Both the position numbers and the translations under genes were made by a program. Of a DNA stretch of 64,000 bases, positions 35,264 through 42,637 are shown in pieces. Numbering within the stretch: position 1 is the first letter of the stretch; each line of letters starts with the position of its first letter. The notes beneath the pieces were generated by a model. That model did not search any database, had not been told where the DNA came from, and worked only from the letters and a program-made list of their open reading frames with translations. Source of the DNA: Rhodococcus sp. HM1 (GTDB taxonomy: Bacteria > Actinomycetota > Actinomycetes > Mycobacteriales > Mycobacteriaceae); NCBI RefSeq assembly GCF_023218075.1, contig NZ_JALPTB010000024.1, positions 1 to 64,000 on the forward strand, given 5' to 3'.

Positions 35264-36234
35264 GCGGACACCTCCGAGGTGGTACGGATTGCCATGCGCT
35301 CGGCGGCGCGCAGTGCCGCCGACGTCATGATGTCGAGATTGCCTGCGTACGCGGGCAGGTAGTGGGCCGCGCCCTCGACCTCCAGGAACACCGAAACCTG
35401 GTGCGTCACAGCGGCATCGCCGACGAGGGTGTGCACCGGCCGGTCCTCGGGAACCGGGGTGATCTGCACTTCCTGCTTGAGGCGGTAGCCCGGGACGTAG
35501 GTCGCGACCTCGGCGACCATGTCCTTCACGGAGGCGCGGATGCGCTCGTGCGTCTCCTCGGACGGATCGCCGATGAGGCAGAACACGGTGTCGCGCATGA
35601 TCAGCGGCGGCTCGGCCGGGTTGAGGATGATGATCGCCTTGCCGCGTCCGGCGCCGCCGACCTTCTCGATCGCGTGGGACGTGGTCTCGGTGAACTCGTC
35701 GATGTTCGCGCGCGTGCCCGGGCCGGCCGACTTCGACGAGATCGACGCGACGATCTCGGCGTACGGGACCGGGGTGACACTCGAAACCGCGGAGACGATC
35801 GGGATGGTGGCCTGGCCGCCGCACGTGACCATGTTGACGTTGTGCGCCGACAGGTGCTCGTCGAGGTTCACCGCGGGCACCACGAACGGGCCGATGGCGG
35901 CGGGGGTCAGGTCGACGAGGAGCTTGCCGAGCGGAGCGAGCTTCTCGGCGTTCGCGATGTGTGCCTTGGCGCTCGTGGCGTCGAAGACGATGTCGATCTC
36001 GTCGAAGTTGTCCATGGCGATGAGGCCGTCGACGCCCTCGTGGGTGGTGGGCACGCCGAGGCGCTTCGCGCGGGCGAGGCCGTCGGATTCGGGGTCGATG
36101 CCGACCATCGCGCCCATCTCCAGGACGTTGCTCAGGCGGATCACCTTGATCATCAGGTCGGTGCCGATGTTGCCCGAGCCGATGATGGCGACCTTGGTCT
36201 TCTTGCCGGCGGGTGCCGGAGTCGTGTCTGTCAC
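35260..36234 (-). CDS. Acetaldehyde dehydrogenase (acetylating)
   Basis: 324 residues. [13 protein letters not shown] near 16-28 is the NAD-binding loop, and [13 protein letters not shown] near 130-142 has the catalytic Cys. It converts the aldehyde made by the aldolase to acyl-CoA (BphJ/DmpF/HsaG family). The GTG at 36234 overlaps the hydratase stop by 4 bp, and its own stop overlaps the aldolase ATG, so the three genes are tightly coupled. Confidence 0.94.
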   Translation of the reverse strand: MTDTTPAPAGKKTKVAIIGSGNIGTDLMIKVIRLSNVLEMGAMVGIDPESDGLARAKRLGVPTTHEGVDGLIAMDNFDEIDIVFDATSAKAHIANAEKLAPLGKLLVDLTPAAIGPFVVPAVNLDEHLSAHNVNMVTCGGQATIPIVSAVSSVTPVPYAEIVASISSKSAGPGTRANIDEFTETTSHAIEKVGGAGRGKAIIILNPAEPPLIMRDTVFCLIGDPSEETHERIRASVKDMVAEVATYVPGYRLKQEVQITPVPEDRPVHTLVGDAAVTHQVSVFLEVEGAAHYLPAYAGNLDIMTSAALRAAERMAIRTTSEVSA

Positions 36235-37043
36235 TGTTCCTCCTTCGAGAACGTCGCGGTCACCGAGCCGAGGCCGGTGATGTCGGCGCGGACGACGTCG
36301 CCTCCGGTGAGCGGCGCCATCGGGCCGAGAGCACCGGAGAGGACGACCTGTCCGGCGCGCAGGGGTTCGCCGAACTCGCGTGCGGTGCGCGCGAGCCAGG
36401 ACAGGGCGTTGAGGGGGTCGCCGAGGCATGCCGCGCCGTTGCCGGTGGACACGGTCTCGCCGTTGATCGACATGGTCATCTCGGCGGCGATGGGTTCGAA
36501 CTCGTCGAGTGTGACCTGTCGGCCGCCGAGAACGTACACGCCGCTCGACGCGTTGTCGGCGACGGTGTCGGCGAACTTGATGTCCCAGTCGGCGACGCGG
36601 CTGTCGACGATCTCGAGGGCGGCGACCGCGTAGGCGACCGCGCCGCGGACCTGCTCGACGTCGAGGGGACCGTCGGCCAGATCCTCGGCGAGCACGAACG
36701 CGACCTCGGCCTCGGCCTTCGGCTGCAGCAGCCGCGAGATCGGAATGACGGTGTCCTCGTCGTAGACCATGTCGTCGAACAGCACACCGAAGTCGGGGCG
36801 GTCGACACCCAGCTGTGCCTGTACTGCGGGCGACGTCAGGCCGATCTTGCGGCCGACGATCGTCGCGCCCGCGGCGAGCTTCGCCTCGGTGAGGTGTTTC
36901 TGCACTTCGTAGGCGACCGCGATGTCGGTCGCTCCGATGAGGTCACGGATGGGTGCGCACGGCACTCCGCTGGCCGCGGCGGTGAGCAGGCGCTCCGCGG
37001 CCTCGCCGATCGCGGCGGTGTCGGTATCGATTTTCTGCGACAT
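36231..37043 (-). CDS. 2-hydroxypenta-2,4-dienoate hydratase
   Basis: 270 residues of the fumarylacetoacetate-hydrolase-like hydratase family (BphH/DmpE/HsaE/MhpD). [17 protein letters not shown] at about 65-81 and the [13 protein letters not shown]-type stretch ([14 protein letters not shown]) are diagnostic. It adds water to the dienoate from ring meta-cleavage to give 4-hydroxy-2-oxovalerate. It is first gene of the three-gene operon and is divergent from doxX. Confidence 0.92.
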   Translation of the reverse strand: MSQKIDTDTAAIGEAAERLLTAAASGVPCAPIRDLIGATDIAVAYEVQKHLTEAKLAAGATIVGRKIGLTSPAVQAQLGVDRPDFGVLFDDMVYDEDTVIPISRLLQPKAEAEVAFVLAEDLADGPLDVEQVRGAVAYAVAALEIVDSRVADWDIKFADTVADNASSGVYVLGGRQVTLDEFEPIAAEMTMSINGETVSTGNGAACLGDPLNALSWLARTAREFGEPLRAGQVVLSGALGPMAPLTGGDVVRADITGLGSVTATFSKEEQ

Positions 37044-37118
37044 GTCTCTCAGCCTGAGGGGTGTACGGGCTGGGGAACAGCGCGGCGTACCGCTGAGTGG
37101 AACGGTCCGGTGAACTTG

Positions 37119-37165
37119 GTTGACACGTCAACTTCAGCTCCGTACCTTCTAGTTGAAGCATCAAC
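37119..37165 (+). promoter_or_regulatory. doxX promoter with two GTTGA-N4-TCAAC palindromes
   Basis: TTGACA at 37120-37125 and TACCTT at 37143-37148 form a -35/-10 pair with a 17-bp spacer. GTTGACACGTCAAC (37119-37132) covers the -35, and GTTGAAGCATCAAC (37152-37165) lies just after the -10. The centres are 33 bp apart, three helical turns. This spacing suits cooperative binding of a MarR-type dimer. The same region may also control the divergent hydratase operon. Confidence 0.6.
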
Positions 37166-37217
37166 CATCAGGGTGTCTGCGCGAGCGCCGGCGTCCGTCC
37201 GTCTCGAAGGGTTCGCA

Positions 37218-37667
37218 ATGAACAATCCCGCTGTCCGCGACACCGGAATCCTCCTCGCCCGCATCGCGCTGGGCGTCATCTTCCTCGCGCACGGCCTGCA
37301 GAAGGTCAACTCCTGGGGCTTCGCAGGCACCAAGGCCGGATTCGAAGCCATGGGCGCCCCGGTGCCCGCGGTGTCCGCCTTCCTCGCGACCTGGATCGAG
37401 GTCCTCGGCGGCCTCGCGCTGATCGTCGGCGTGCTCACCCCGATCGTCGGCGGCCTCCTGTTCCTCAACATGATCGGCGCGCTGTTCATCACCCACATCG
37501 GCAACGGCCTGTGGGTGTCCGACGGCGGATACGAACTGGTCCTCGCGCTCGGCGCGGGTGCGCTGCTGCTCGCGGTCGTCGGTGCCGGCAAGTTCAGCGT
37601 CGACGCACTGCTCGCCGGCAAGCTGCCCTGGCTCGCCACCGAATCGGAGCCCGCACTCACCCGATAG
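37218..37667 (+). CDS. DoxX family membrane protein
   Basis: 149 residues with four membrane helices (about 8-30, 52-78, 80-102, 110-130). ALGVIFLAHGLQKVNSWGFAG at 19-39 is the DoxX signature. Family members take part in redox or thiol homeostasis, or associate with quinone-responsive operons. The promoter above has paired palindromes, so it is regulated, probably by a MarR-type protein outside the window. ATG at 37218; SD GAAGGG is near 37206-37211. Confidence 0.88.
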   Translation: MNNPAVRDTGILLARIALGVIFLAHGLQKVNSWGFAGTKAGFEAMGAPVPAVSAFLATWIEVLGGLALIVGVLTPIVGGLLFLNMIGALFITHIGNGLWVSDGGYELVLALGAGALLLAVVGAGKFSVDALLAGKLPWLATESEPALTR

Positions 37668-37734
37668 ATCGCACGAGTCCGCTCGTCACCGTTAAGGTGA
37701 TGCGACAGTTCGCAATCCGAGGTCGGGGAGAAAA

Positions 37735-38157
37735 GTGGGCACGAACATGCGCAGAGTTGCTCGACGTGCTGCCCGTCTCGTCGCGATCGTGGTGGGCGCC
37801 GGCCTCGTCGGCGTCGGTGGTGCGGGCATCGCTGCCGCCGACGAATGGCCGCCGGTGCCCGACGGACCCAGCGCCATCGGTCCGTACGAGACGAGCGGAT
37901 TCCTCACCCCGGACAACCCCGACTTCTGGAACCCGCTCGTCGCCCGGGATCGGCTGACGTCGCCGTTCGGCAACAGCACCCGCATCGTGTGCACCGCCTT
38001 CCACGGCGTGCTGATGGACTGCTGGCAGGCCGATCGGGACGGCAACCCGCACAAGCTCGTGAGGTTGCCGTTCAACTTCCCGGCCGTCACCGGGTCGACG
38101 CTGCCGGGTGGCGGTCCCGGACACTACGTCTACCCGGGATTCATCCCCGGCATCTGA
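37735..38157 (+). CDS. Secreted hypothetical protein
   Basis: 140 residues. A strongly basic start, a hydrophobic segment (about 14-33) and an AAADE cleavage site near 35 predict export. The mature part is Pro/Gly-rich with two Cys (VCTAFHGVLMDCW) that may form a disulfide and a C-terminal YPGFIPGI. No family is recognised. The GTG at 37735 has GGGGAG close by; ATG at 37747 is an alternative. Confidence 0.65.
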   Translation: MGTNMRRVARRAARLVAIVVGAGLVGVGGAGIAAADEWPPVPDGPSAIGPYETSGFLTPDNPDFWNPLVARDRLTSPFGNSTRIVCTAFHGVLMDCWQADRDGNPHKLVRLPFNFPAVTGSTLPGGGPGHYVYPGFIPGI

Positions 38158-38164
38158 GCGGGCG

Positions 38165-39334
38165 TCAGGGCTGCGGGTCGTGGTGGATGCGCGCGACCGG
38201 CACGCCCGCGGCGCGCAGGCGGAACGTGGTGGCCCGCACCATCGACGGTGATCCGCAGATCTGCACGTCGTGGTCGGTCCACGTGCCGTGCTCCGCGACG
38301 ACCTGCCCCACGACGCCCTCGCGCACAGCAGTGCCGGGGCCGGACGAACCGGTGTGCCAGAGCGGGGTCTCCGTGTTCTCGACGACCGGGACCACCGTGA
38401 GCCACGGGGAGATCCGGGCCAGGGACTCGAGCGTCGGCAGGTCGTAGAGGTCGTAGGGGAAACGCCCGGAGTAGAACACGTGCGTGGGCAGGTTGTCGGT
38501 CCGTTGCGCCATCGCCATGAGTTGCGCGCGGATCGGTGCGATACCGGTGCCGGACGCGATCATCAGGCGGGGGCGGCCCGCGCGGTCGCCGTCGTCGCGA
38601 GCGCCGAGGGAGCCCAGGGGTGAACCGAGCACCCACGTTTCCCCGACCTGGGTGTGCCGGACGATGGACGGGCTGACCCAGCCGCCGGACACGCGCCGGA
38701 CGTGGAACTCGATCAGCCCCGTACGGTCGGCCGGTATCGCCGGGGACAGGTACCGCCACATACGCAGCCGCCCCGGCACCTGGACACTGACGTACTGCCC
38801 GGCGGCGTAATCCATGGGTTTGTCGAGCTGCAATCGGATCACGGCGATGTCGTCGGTGACCAGGCGATGCTCGATGACGGTGCCGACCCACGCGGCCGGT
38901 CCCTCGTCGGCCTCGGCCGCCTCCGACATCGCGGTGGTAATGAGATCGAGTGCAGTACACCATGATTCGGCGAGATCCCGCGTCCAGTTCTCGCCGTTCG
39001 CCTGTTCGACCGCAAGTGCGAGTGCCTCGGTGAGACAGGCGAATCGGGAGGGGTCGAGACCGTGCTTGCGGTGCTCGCGCCCGAGCTGCCGGACGAGCGG
39101 CAGGACCGATTCCGGCCGGTCCAGCCCGTCGACGATGTGTGCCAGGCCGCGCACGATCCGATCACGCTGGCCGGCCATCGTCGCGGGAAAGAACTCGCGT
39201 GTCTCGGGATGGCGCGCGAAGAGGATCGAGTAGAACGAGTTGGACAGGGCGTGTGTCCGGTCGGGGCTGTCGGTCAGCGACTCGAAGTTGGTCCGGATCA
39301 GCGAGCACTGCCTCGAATCCACTGCGTTCGTCAC
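38165..39334 (-). CDS. Flavohemoprotein-like globin/FAD/NAD reductase
   Basis: 389 residues. The globin domain (about 1-140) has Tyr35 at B10 and His88 in LGREHRKHG as proximal ligand. The reductase part has RYLSPA at about 192-197 where conventional flavohaemoglobins have R-x-Y-S, and an NAD domain with ASGTGIAPIRA and the closing CGSPSMV. It resembles the divergent type II flavohaemoglobins of mycobacteria rather than the classical NO dioxygenase. NO detoxification or lactate-linked electron transfer is possible. It converges on the secreted-protein gene with a 7-bp gap. Confidence 0.83.
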   Translation of the reverse strand: MTNAVDSRQCSLIRTNFESLTDSPDRTHALSNSFYSILFARHPETREFFPATMAGQRDRIVRGLAHIVDGLDRPESVLPLVRQLGREHRKHGLDPSRFACLTEALALAVEQANGENWTRDLAESWCTALDLITTAMSEAAEADEGPAAWVGTVIEHRLVTDDIAVIRLQLDKPMDYAAGQYVSVQVPGRLRMWRYLSPAIPADRTGLIEFHVRRVSGGWVSPSIVRHTQVGETWVLGSPLGSLGARDDGDRAGRPRLMIASGTGIAPIRAQLMAMAQRTDNLPTHVFYSGRFPYDLYDLPTLESLARISPWLTVVPVVENTETPLWHTGSSGPGTAVREGVVGQVVAEHGTWTDHDVQICGSPSMVRATTFRLRAAGVPVARIHHDPQP

Positions 39335-39395
39335 CTCCGTCGCGTGTCCTCTCCCGATCGGTACGGGGGGGACGACCGGGATTCGACTCTAGGCG

Positions 39396-39405
39396 TCACG
39401 CGTGA
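39396..39405. promoter_or_regulatory. Palindrome upstream of the flavohemoprotein gene
   Basis: TCACGCGTGA is a perfect 10-bp palindrome 62 bp upstream of the start. The surrounding 39335-39585 holds no convincing gene. It is a candidate operator; no regulator is adjacent. Confidence 0.3.
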
Positions 39406-39585
39406 TGCGGCGACGACCTCCGGCTTTCGGAAACGGCTCGGCTGCAACCTGTTCCAGGACCATGGATACAGGTCCGAGGTCCCGGGCCGATGGGGCCTCC
39501 CGGCCATCGTTCGACGTCGGCGCCACCGACGTCGACGCCTCCCGATCGTGACGAACGTCTCGCGCGTGGTCCGCGCCGCGGCGGG

Positions 39586-40029
39586 TCACGCGGCGGCCAC
39601 CGAACACCAGTCGACGGTGACCGACCGCGCGCCGGAAAAACACAGCAGGCACCGCAACGGCCCGTCGCAGCACAGCTGCCGGTCCAGTTCGCGCTGCTCG
39701 GCGGCCTCGTCGAGGTCGCCGGTGCCGACGAGGATCTCCGCGGGCAGTCCGCTGCGCCCACCTTCCAGCAGCAGGCGTTCCTCGCCGACCGCGCGGACCG
39801 GCACGTCCTCGCCGCCCTCCACGTCCCCGACCATCAGGGCCACGTAGTCGTGATCCTCTTCGGCGTCGTGGTACGCGACCAGACGTCCCCGCACCGTCTC
39901 CGTGACCACCCGCCGGTCCATCGTCAGCCCCGACTGCGACGCGGGGTCCGTGACCACCGCCGTCAGTGTCCGCGGAAGCATCACCCGTCGCGATGTCCAA
40001 CTGAAGTACGTCCCGCGCCCGGTGTTCAT
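39586..40029 (-). CDS. Hypothetical protein, weak GTP cyclohydrolase II-like resemblance
   Basis: 147 residues. RGRLVAYHDAEEDHDYVALMVGD at about 48-70 recalls the N-terminal strand pair of RibA-type GTP cyclohydrolase II, but the zinc-binding and catalytic motifs of that enzyme are missing, so I assign no enzyme activity. The C-terminus holds four Cys in about 15 residues (CCDGPLRCLLCF), a possible metal site. High third-position GC and a GGGAGG eight nt before the ATG support a real gene. Tandem 15-bp repeats lie directly upstream of its SD. Confidence 0.55.
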   Translation of the reverse strand: MNTGRGTYFSWTSRRVMLPRTLTAVVTDPASQSGLTMDRRVVTETVRGRLVAYHDAEEDHDYVALMVGDVEGGEDVPVRAVGEERLLLEGGRSGLPAEILVGTGDLDEAAEQRELDRQLCCDGPLRCLLCFSGARSVTVDWCSVAAA

Positions 40030-40043
40030 GGCGCTCGCCTCCC

Positions 40044-40086
40044 GTGTCGAACCATCAGGTGTCGAACCATCAGGTGTCGAACCATC
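40044..40086. repeat. Tandem 15-bp repeat in the 5' leader of the 39586-40029 gene
   Basis: GTGTCGAACCATCAG occurs at 40044-40058 and 40059-40073, with a third partial copy at 40074-40086. On the coding strand it reads GATGGTTCGACACCT-type units directly before the SD. 15 is a multiple of three, so copy number changes would not shift a frame. Confidence 0.8.
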
Positions 40087-40131
40087 TCTTCGAACACCAG
40101 TGTGAACCGGGGGTACGACACGTTTGCCGGC

Positions 40132-40794
40132 TCAGCGCAGGCCCGGGGACACCAGCAGCCGCCGCAGCCCCGCGAAGATCGCAAGTACCACGAGCGAGCA
40201 CACCGCGGCCAGCGCCGCCCCACCCACGACGAGCGTGTAGTCGTTGCGGGCGAGCCCGTCGACGATCGGGCGGCCCACCCCGCCGAAGCTGACGGCCGCG
40301 GCGATGGTCGCGGTCGCGACGATCTGCACCGCCGCGGTCCGCGTTCCCACCAGGATCAGCGGCAGTGCGACGGGCAGCTGCGCCCCGAACAGCACCTGCC
40401 GTCGCGTCATCCCCATCCCGCGCGCGGCGTCGGTGAGGGCGGGATCGACACCGCGGATCCCCTCGTACGTGTTGAGCAGGATCGGCGGGATCGCGAGCGC
40501 GAGCAGCGGGATCAGCACCGGCACCAGACCGATCCCGGACAGCACGACGAGCAGCACGAGCAGACCGTAGGTGGGCAGGGCGCGCGCCGAGTTCGCGATC
40601 AGCGTGACCACGGCACCGCCCCGGCCGGTGTGTCCCGTCCACAGGCCGAGGGGGAACGCGATCCCGAACGCGAGACCCAGCGCGAGCAGCGTGTACCCGA
40701 AGTGCTCGCGCAGCCGGGTCGGGATGCCGCCCGGTCCGGTCCAGTTCGCGGACGTGCCGAAGTACTCGCCCAGGTAGTGCAGCAGTGTGTTCAT
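40132..40794 (-). CDS. Osmoprotectant ABC transporter permease (OpuC/ProW-like)
   Basis: 220-residue permease with about six membrane helices and the EAA-like cytoplasmic loop DAARGMGMTRRQVLFGAQLPVALP at about 122-145, which contacts the ATPase. IVATATIAAAVSFGGVG follows as in OpuCB/CD. It is the last gene of the transporter. Its start at 40794 is preceded by GGAGCGG and overlaps the stop of a repeated mini-ORF (see 40791-40863), so its translation probably depends on ribosomes arriving from upstream. Confidence 0.9.
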   Translation of the reverse strand: MNTLLHYLGEYFGTSANWTGPGGIPTRLREHFGYTLLALGLAFGIAFPLGLWTGHTGRGGAVVTLIANSARALPTYGLLVLLVVLSGIGLVPVLIPLLALAIPPILLNTYEGIRGVDPALTDAARGMGMTRRQVLFGAQLPVALPLILVGTRTAAVQIVATATIAAAVSFGGVGRPIVDGLARNDYTLVVGGAALAAVCSLVVLAIFAGLRRLLVSPGLR

Positions 40795-40863
40795 GGCGCA
40801 CCGCTCCGTGTATTCATGGCGCACCGCTCCGTGTGTTCATGGCGCACCGCTCCGTGTGTTCAT
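40791..40863 (-). repeat. Three 23-bp tandem repeats forming a chain of coupled mini-ORFs
   Basis: Repeats 40791-40813, 40814-40836 and 40837-40859 each contain, on the minus strand, an ATG, the codons for MNTRSGAP, an SD-like GGAGCGG and a TGA that overlaps the ATG of the next unit as ATGA. Starts are at 40863, 40840 and 40817, with stops ending at 40837, 40814 and 40791. The chain begins at the stop of permease 1 (ATGA, 40860-40863) and ends at the start of permease 2 (40794). A 23-bp unit equals 27 nt of ORF minus the 4-nt overlap, so any copy number keeps the coupling. Confidence 0.85.
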
Positions 40864-41540
40864 CGGGCACTCCTGCGCGTCCGCCCCCGTGTCCGTGTTC
40901 GCCCCTGTGTCCGTGTTCGCCGCAGCCACGGCGTCGCGAGCCACTGCACCCCCAGCAGCGCGGCGTCCACGACGAGCGCCATGACCACGGTGACCACGAT
41001 GCCGGTGATCGCCAGACCCAGCCGGTCGAGCTGGACCGCGGCCGTGAACAGCGACCCGAACGCCCCCATCCCGATGAGCGCGCCGACGCTGACCATGCTG
41101 ATGTTCGCGACCGTCGCGACCCGCAGGCCCGCCAGCACCGTGGGCAACGCGATCGGCAGATCCACCGTCAGCAGCCGGCGGGTCTCCGAGTAGCCCATCG
41201 CGGTGGCCGACTGGCGCACGCTCTCGGGCACCGCCCGCAGACCGTCGACCACGTTGGGGATCAGCACGGCGAGCGTGTAGACGGCGAGGGGGATCACCAC
41301 GGTCGTGCGGCTGATCCCGGTGAACGCGATGAGCAGCACGAAGAACGCAAGGGACGGAATCGAATACAGCACGCTCGCGCCCGCCAGCACCGGGGGATAC
41401 CACCGCGGACGGCGCACACACAGCAACCCCAGCGGCAGCGCGACGACCAGCCCCAGCAGCGACGCCCCCAGCGCCATCGCCAGGTGGTCGACGAGCAGTT
41501 CCGTGAAACTGCCCAGATAGGACGGTATTCCGAGGTTCAC
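40860..41540 (-). CDS. Osmoprotectant ABC transporter permease 1
   Basis: 226-residue inner-membrane permease with six helices. The cytoplasmic SATAMGYSETRRLLTVDLPIALP loop at about 115-137 is the ATPase contact. It is a paralogue of the permease downstream. The GTG at 41540 overlaps the ATPase stop by 4 bp. The C-terminal 20 residues are an Arg/Thr-rich tail encoded by an 18-bp tandem repeat (40882-40917) and are probably not functional. It ends in the ATGA that opens the mini-ORF chain. Confidence 0.9.
   Translation of the reverse strand: MNLGIPSYLGSFTELLVDHLAMALGASLLGLVVALPLGLLCVRRPRWYPPVLAGASVLYSIPSLAFFVLLIAFTGISRTTVVIPLAVYTLAVLIPNVVDGLRAVPESVRQSATAMGYSETRRLLTVDLPIALPTVLAGLRVATVANISMVSVGALIGMGAFGSLFTAAVQLDRLGLAITGIVVTVVMALVVDAALLGVQWLATPWLRRTRTQGRTRTRGRTRRSAR
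40882..40917. repeat. 18-bp tandem repeat in the 3' end of permease 1
   Basis: CGCCCCCGTGTCCGTGTT (40882-40899) and CGCCCCTGTGTCCGTGTT (40900-40917) differ by one base. On the coding strand they encode the repeated Arg-Thr-Arg-type tail. It is 20 bp from the 23-bp mini-ORF repeats, so this junction is a local repeat hot spot. Confidence 0.8.
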
Positions 41541-42628
41541 GCGTCGGTCCGTTCGGTGACGTCGACGGAGCGGGCGGCATGGTGCGCGCGGATCGTCGCG
41601 GCCAGTTCCTCCTGGCTGATCACCCCGAGCACTCGGCCGTCCGAATCGACGGCCACGGCGTGCCCGGAGGGGGAGAGCACCGCCGCGTCCAGCGCGACCC
41701 GCACCGAATCCCGGCCGGGGACGAATCCGCGGCTCGCGGGGACCGGTCCACCGGTGGCGTCGCGCCAGCCGACCGGACGCCGATCGTCGTCGACGACCAG
41801 CAGCCACTGTTCGCCGCCGGGGATGCGGTCGTCTCCGGCGGTGACGACCGGGTCGGTGCGCAGCGGCAGGTCGTCGGACGGGAAGAACGACAGCAGCCGG
41901 ACGCCGCGGTCCGTGCCGAGGAAGTCGGCGACGAAGTCGTCGGCCGGTGCGGTCAGCAGATCCTCCGGCGGTCCGTAGTGCGCGAGGGTCCCGCCCGGCC
42001 GCATCACCGCGACCCGGTCGCCGAGGGTGATCGCCTCGTCGATGTCGTGGGTTACGAGCACGATCGTCTTGGCGAGTACCGACTGCAGGCGCAACAGTTC
42101 CTGCTGAAGTTCCTTGCGCACCACCGGGTCGACGGCCGAGAACGGCTCGTCCATCAGCAGCACCGGGGGATCGGCGGCGAGCGCACGGGCCACGCCGACG
42201 CGCTGCTGCTGGCCGCCGGACAGCTGGGCCGGATAGCGCCGCGCGAACTCGGCTCCGAGCCCGACCCGTTCGAGCACCTCGAGGGCGGTCGCCCGGGCCT
42301 GCCTGCGGGTCGCCCCGAGCAGCCGCGGCACCGTCGCCACGTTGTCGACGACGGTGCGGTGCGGGAACAGGCCGGCGTGCTGGATGACGTATCCGATGCC
42401 GCGCCGCAGCGTCTGCGGGTCCTGTTCGCGAACGTCCTTGCCGTCGAGCAGCACCCGCCCGGCGGTCGGATCGACCATCCGGTTGATCATGCGCAGCGAC
42501 GTCGTCTTCCCGCAGCCGGACGGTCCGACGAGGACCGTGAGGGTGCCGGTCGGCACCTCCAGGCTCAGTCCGTCGACCGCGACCGTGCCGTCCGGATAGC
42601 GCTTCTCGACGTTGTCGAACGTGATCAC
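41537..42628 (-). CDS. Osmoprotectant ABC transporter ATP-binding protein (OpuCA/ProV-like)
   Basis: 363 residues. Walker A GPSGCGKTT near 35-43, the ABC signature LSGGQQQRVG near 139 and Walker B PPVLLMDEPFSAVDP near 155-167 are intact. A C-terminal CBS-type region (about 285-360) is present, as in OpuA/OpuCA proteins, where it senses ionic strength. It energises uptake of glycine betaine, choline or similar. The stop overlaps the permease 1 GTG. It begins 9 bp after the binding-protein gene. Confidence 0.92.
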   Translation of the reverse strand: MITFDNVEKRYPDGTVAVDGLSLEVPTGTLTVLVGPSGCGKTTSLRMINRMVDPTAGRVLLDGKDVREQDPQTLRRGIGYVIQHAGLFPHRTVVDNVATVPRLLGATRRQARATALEVLERVGLGAEFARRYPAQLSGGQQQRVGVARALAADPPVLLMDEPFSAVDPVVRKELQQELLRLQSVLAKTIVLVTHDIDEAITLGDRVAVMRPGGTLAHYGPPEDLLTAPADDFVADFLGTDRGVRLLSFFPSDDLPLRTDPVVTAGDDRIPGGEQWLLVVDDDRRPVGWRDATGGPVPASRGFVPGRDSVRVALDAAVLSPSGHAVAVDSDGRVLGVISQEELAATIRAHHAARSVDVTERTDA

Positions 42629-42637
42629 CGTCGTGTC

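Noticed and set aside
36430-37043. KstR operator (TNNAACNNGTTNNA) for steroid control of the hydratase operon
   Set aside because: No match was found in the divergent doxX/hydratase interval; the visible palindromes have a GTTGA-N4-TCAAC pattern instead.
39490-41193. Long plus-strand open frame over the osmoprotectant permeases
   Set aside because: It is a shadow: composition is biased (Arg/His-rich), it crosses three tandem repeats and real permease genes lie on the opposite strand.
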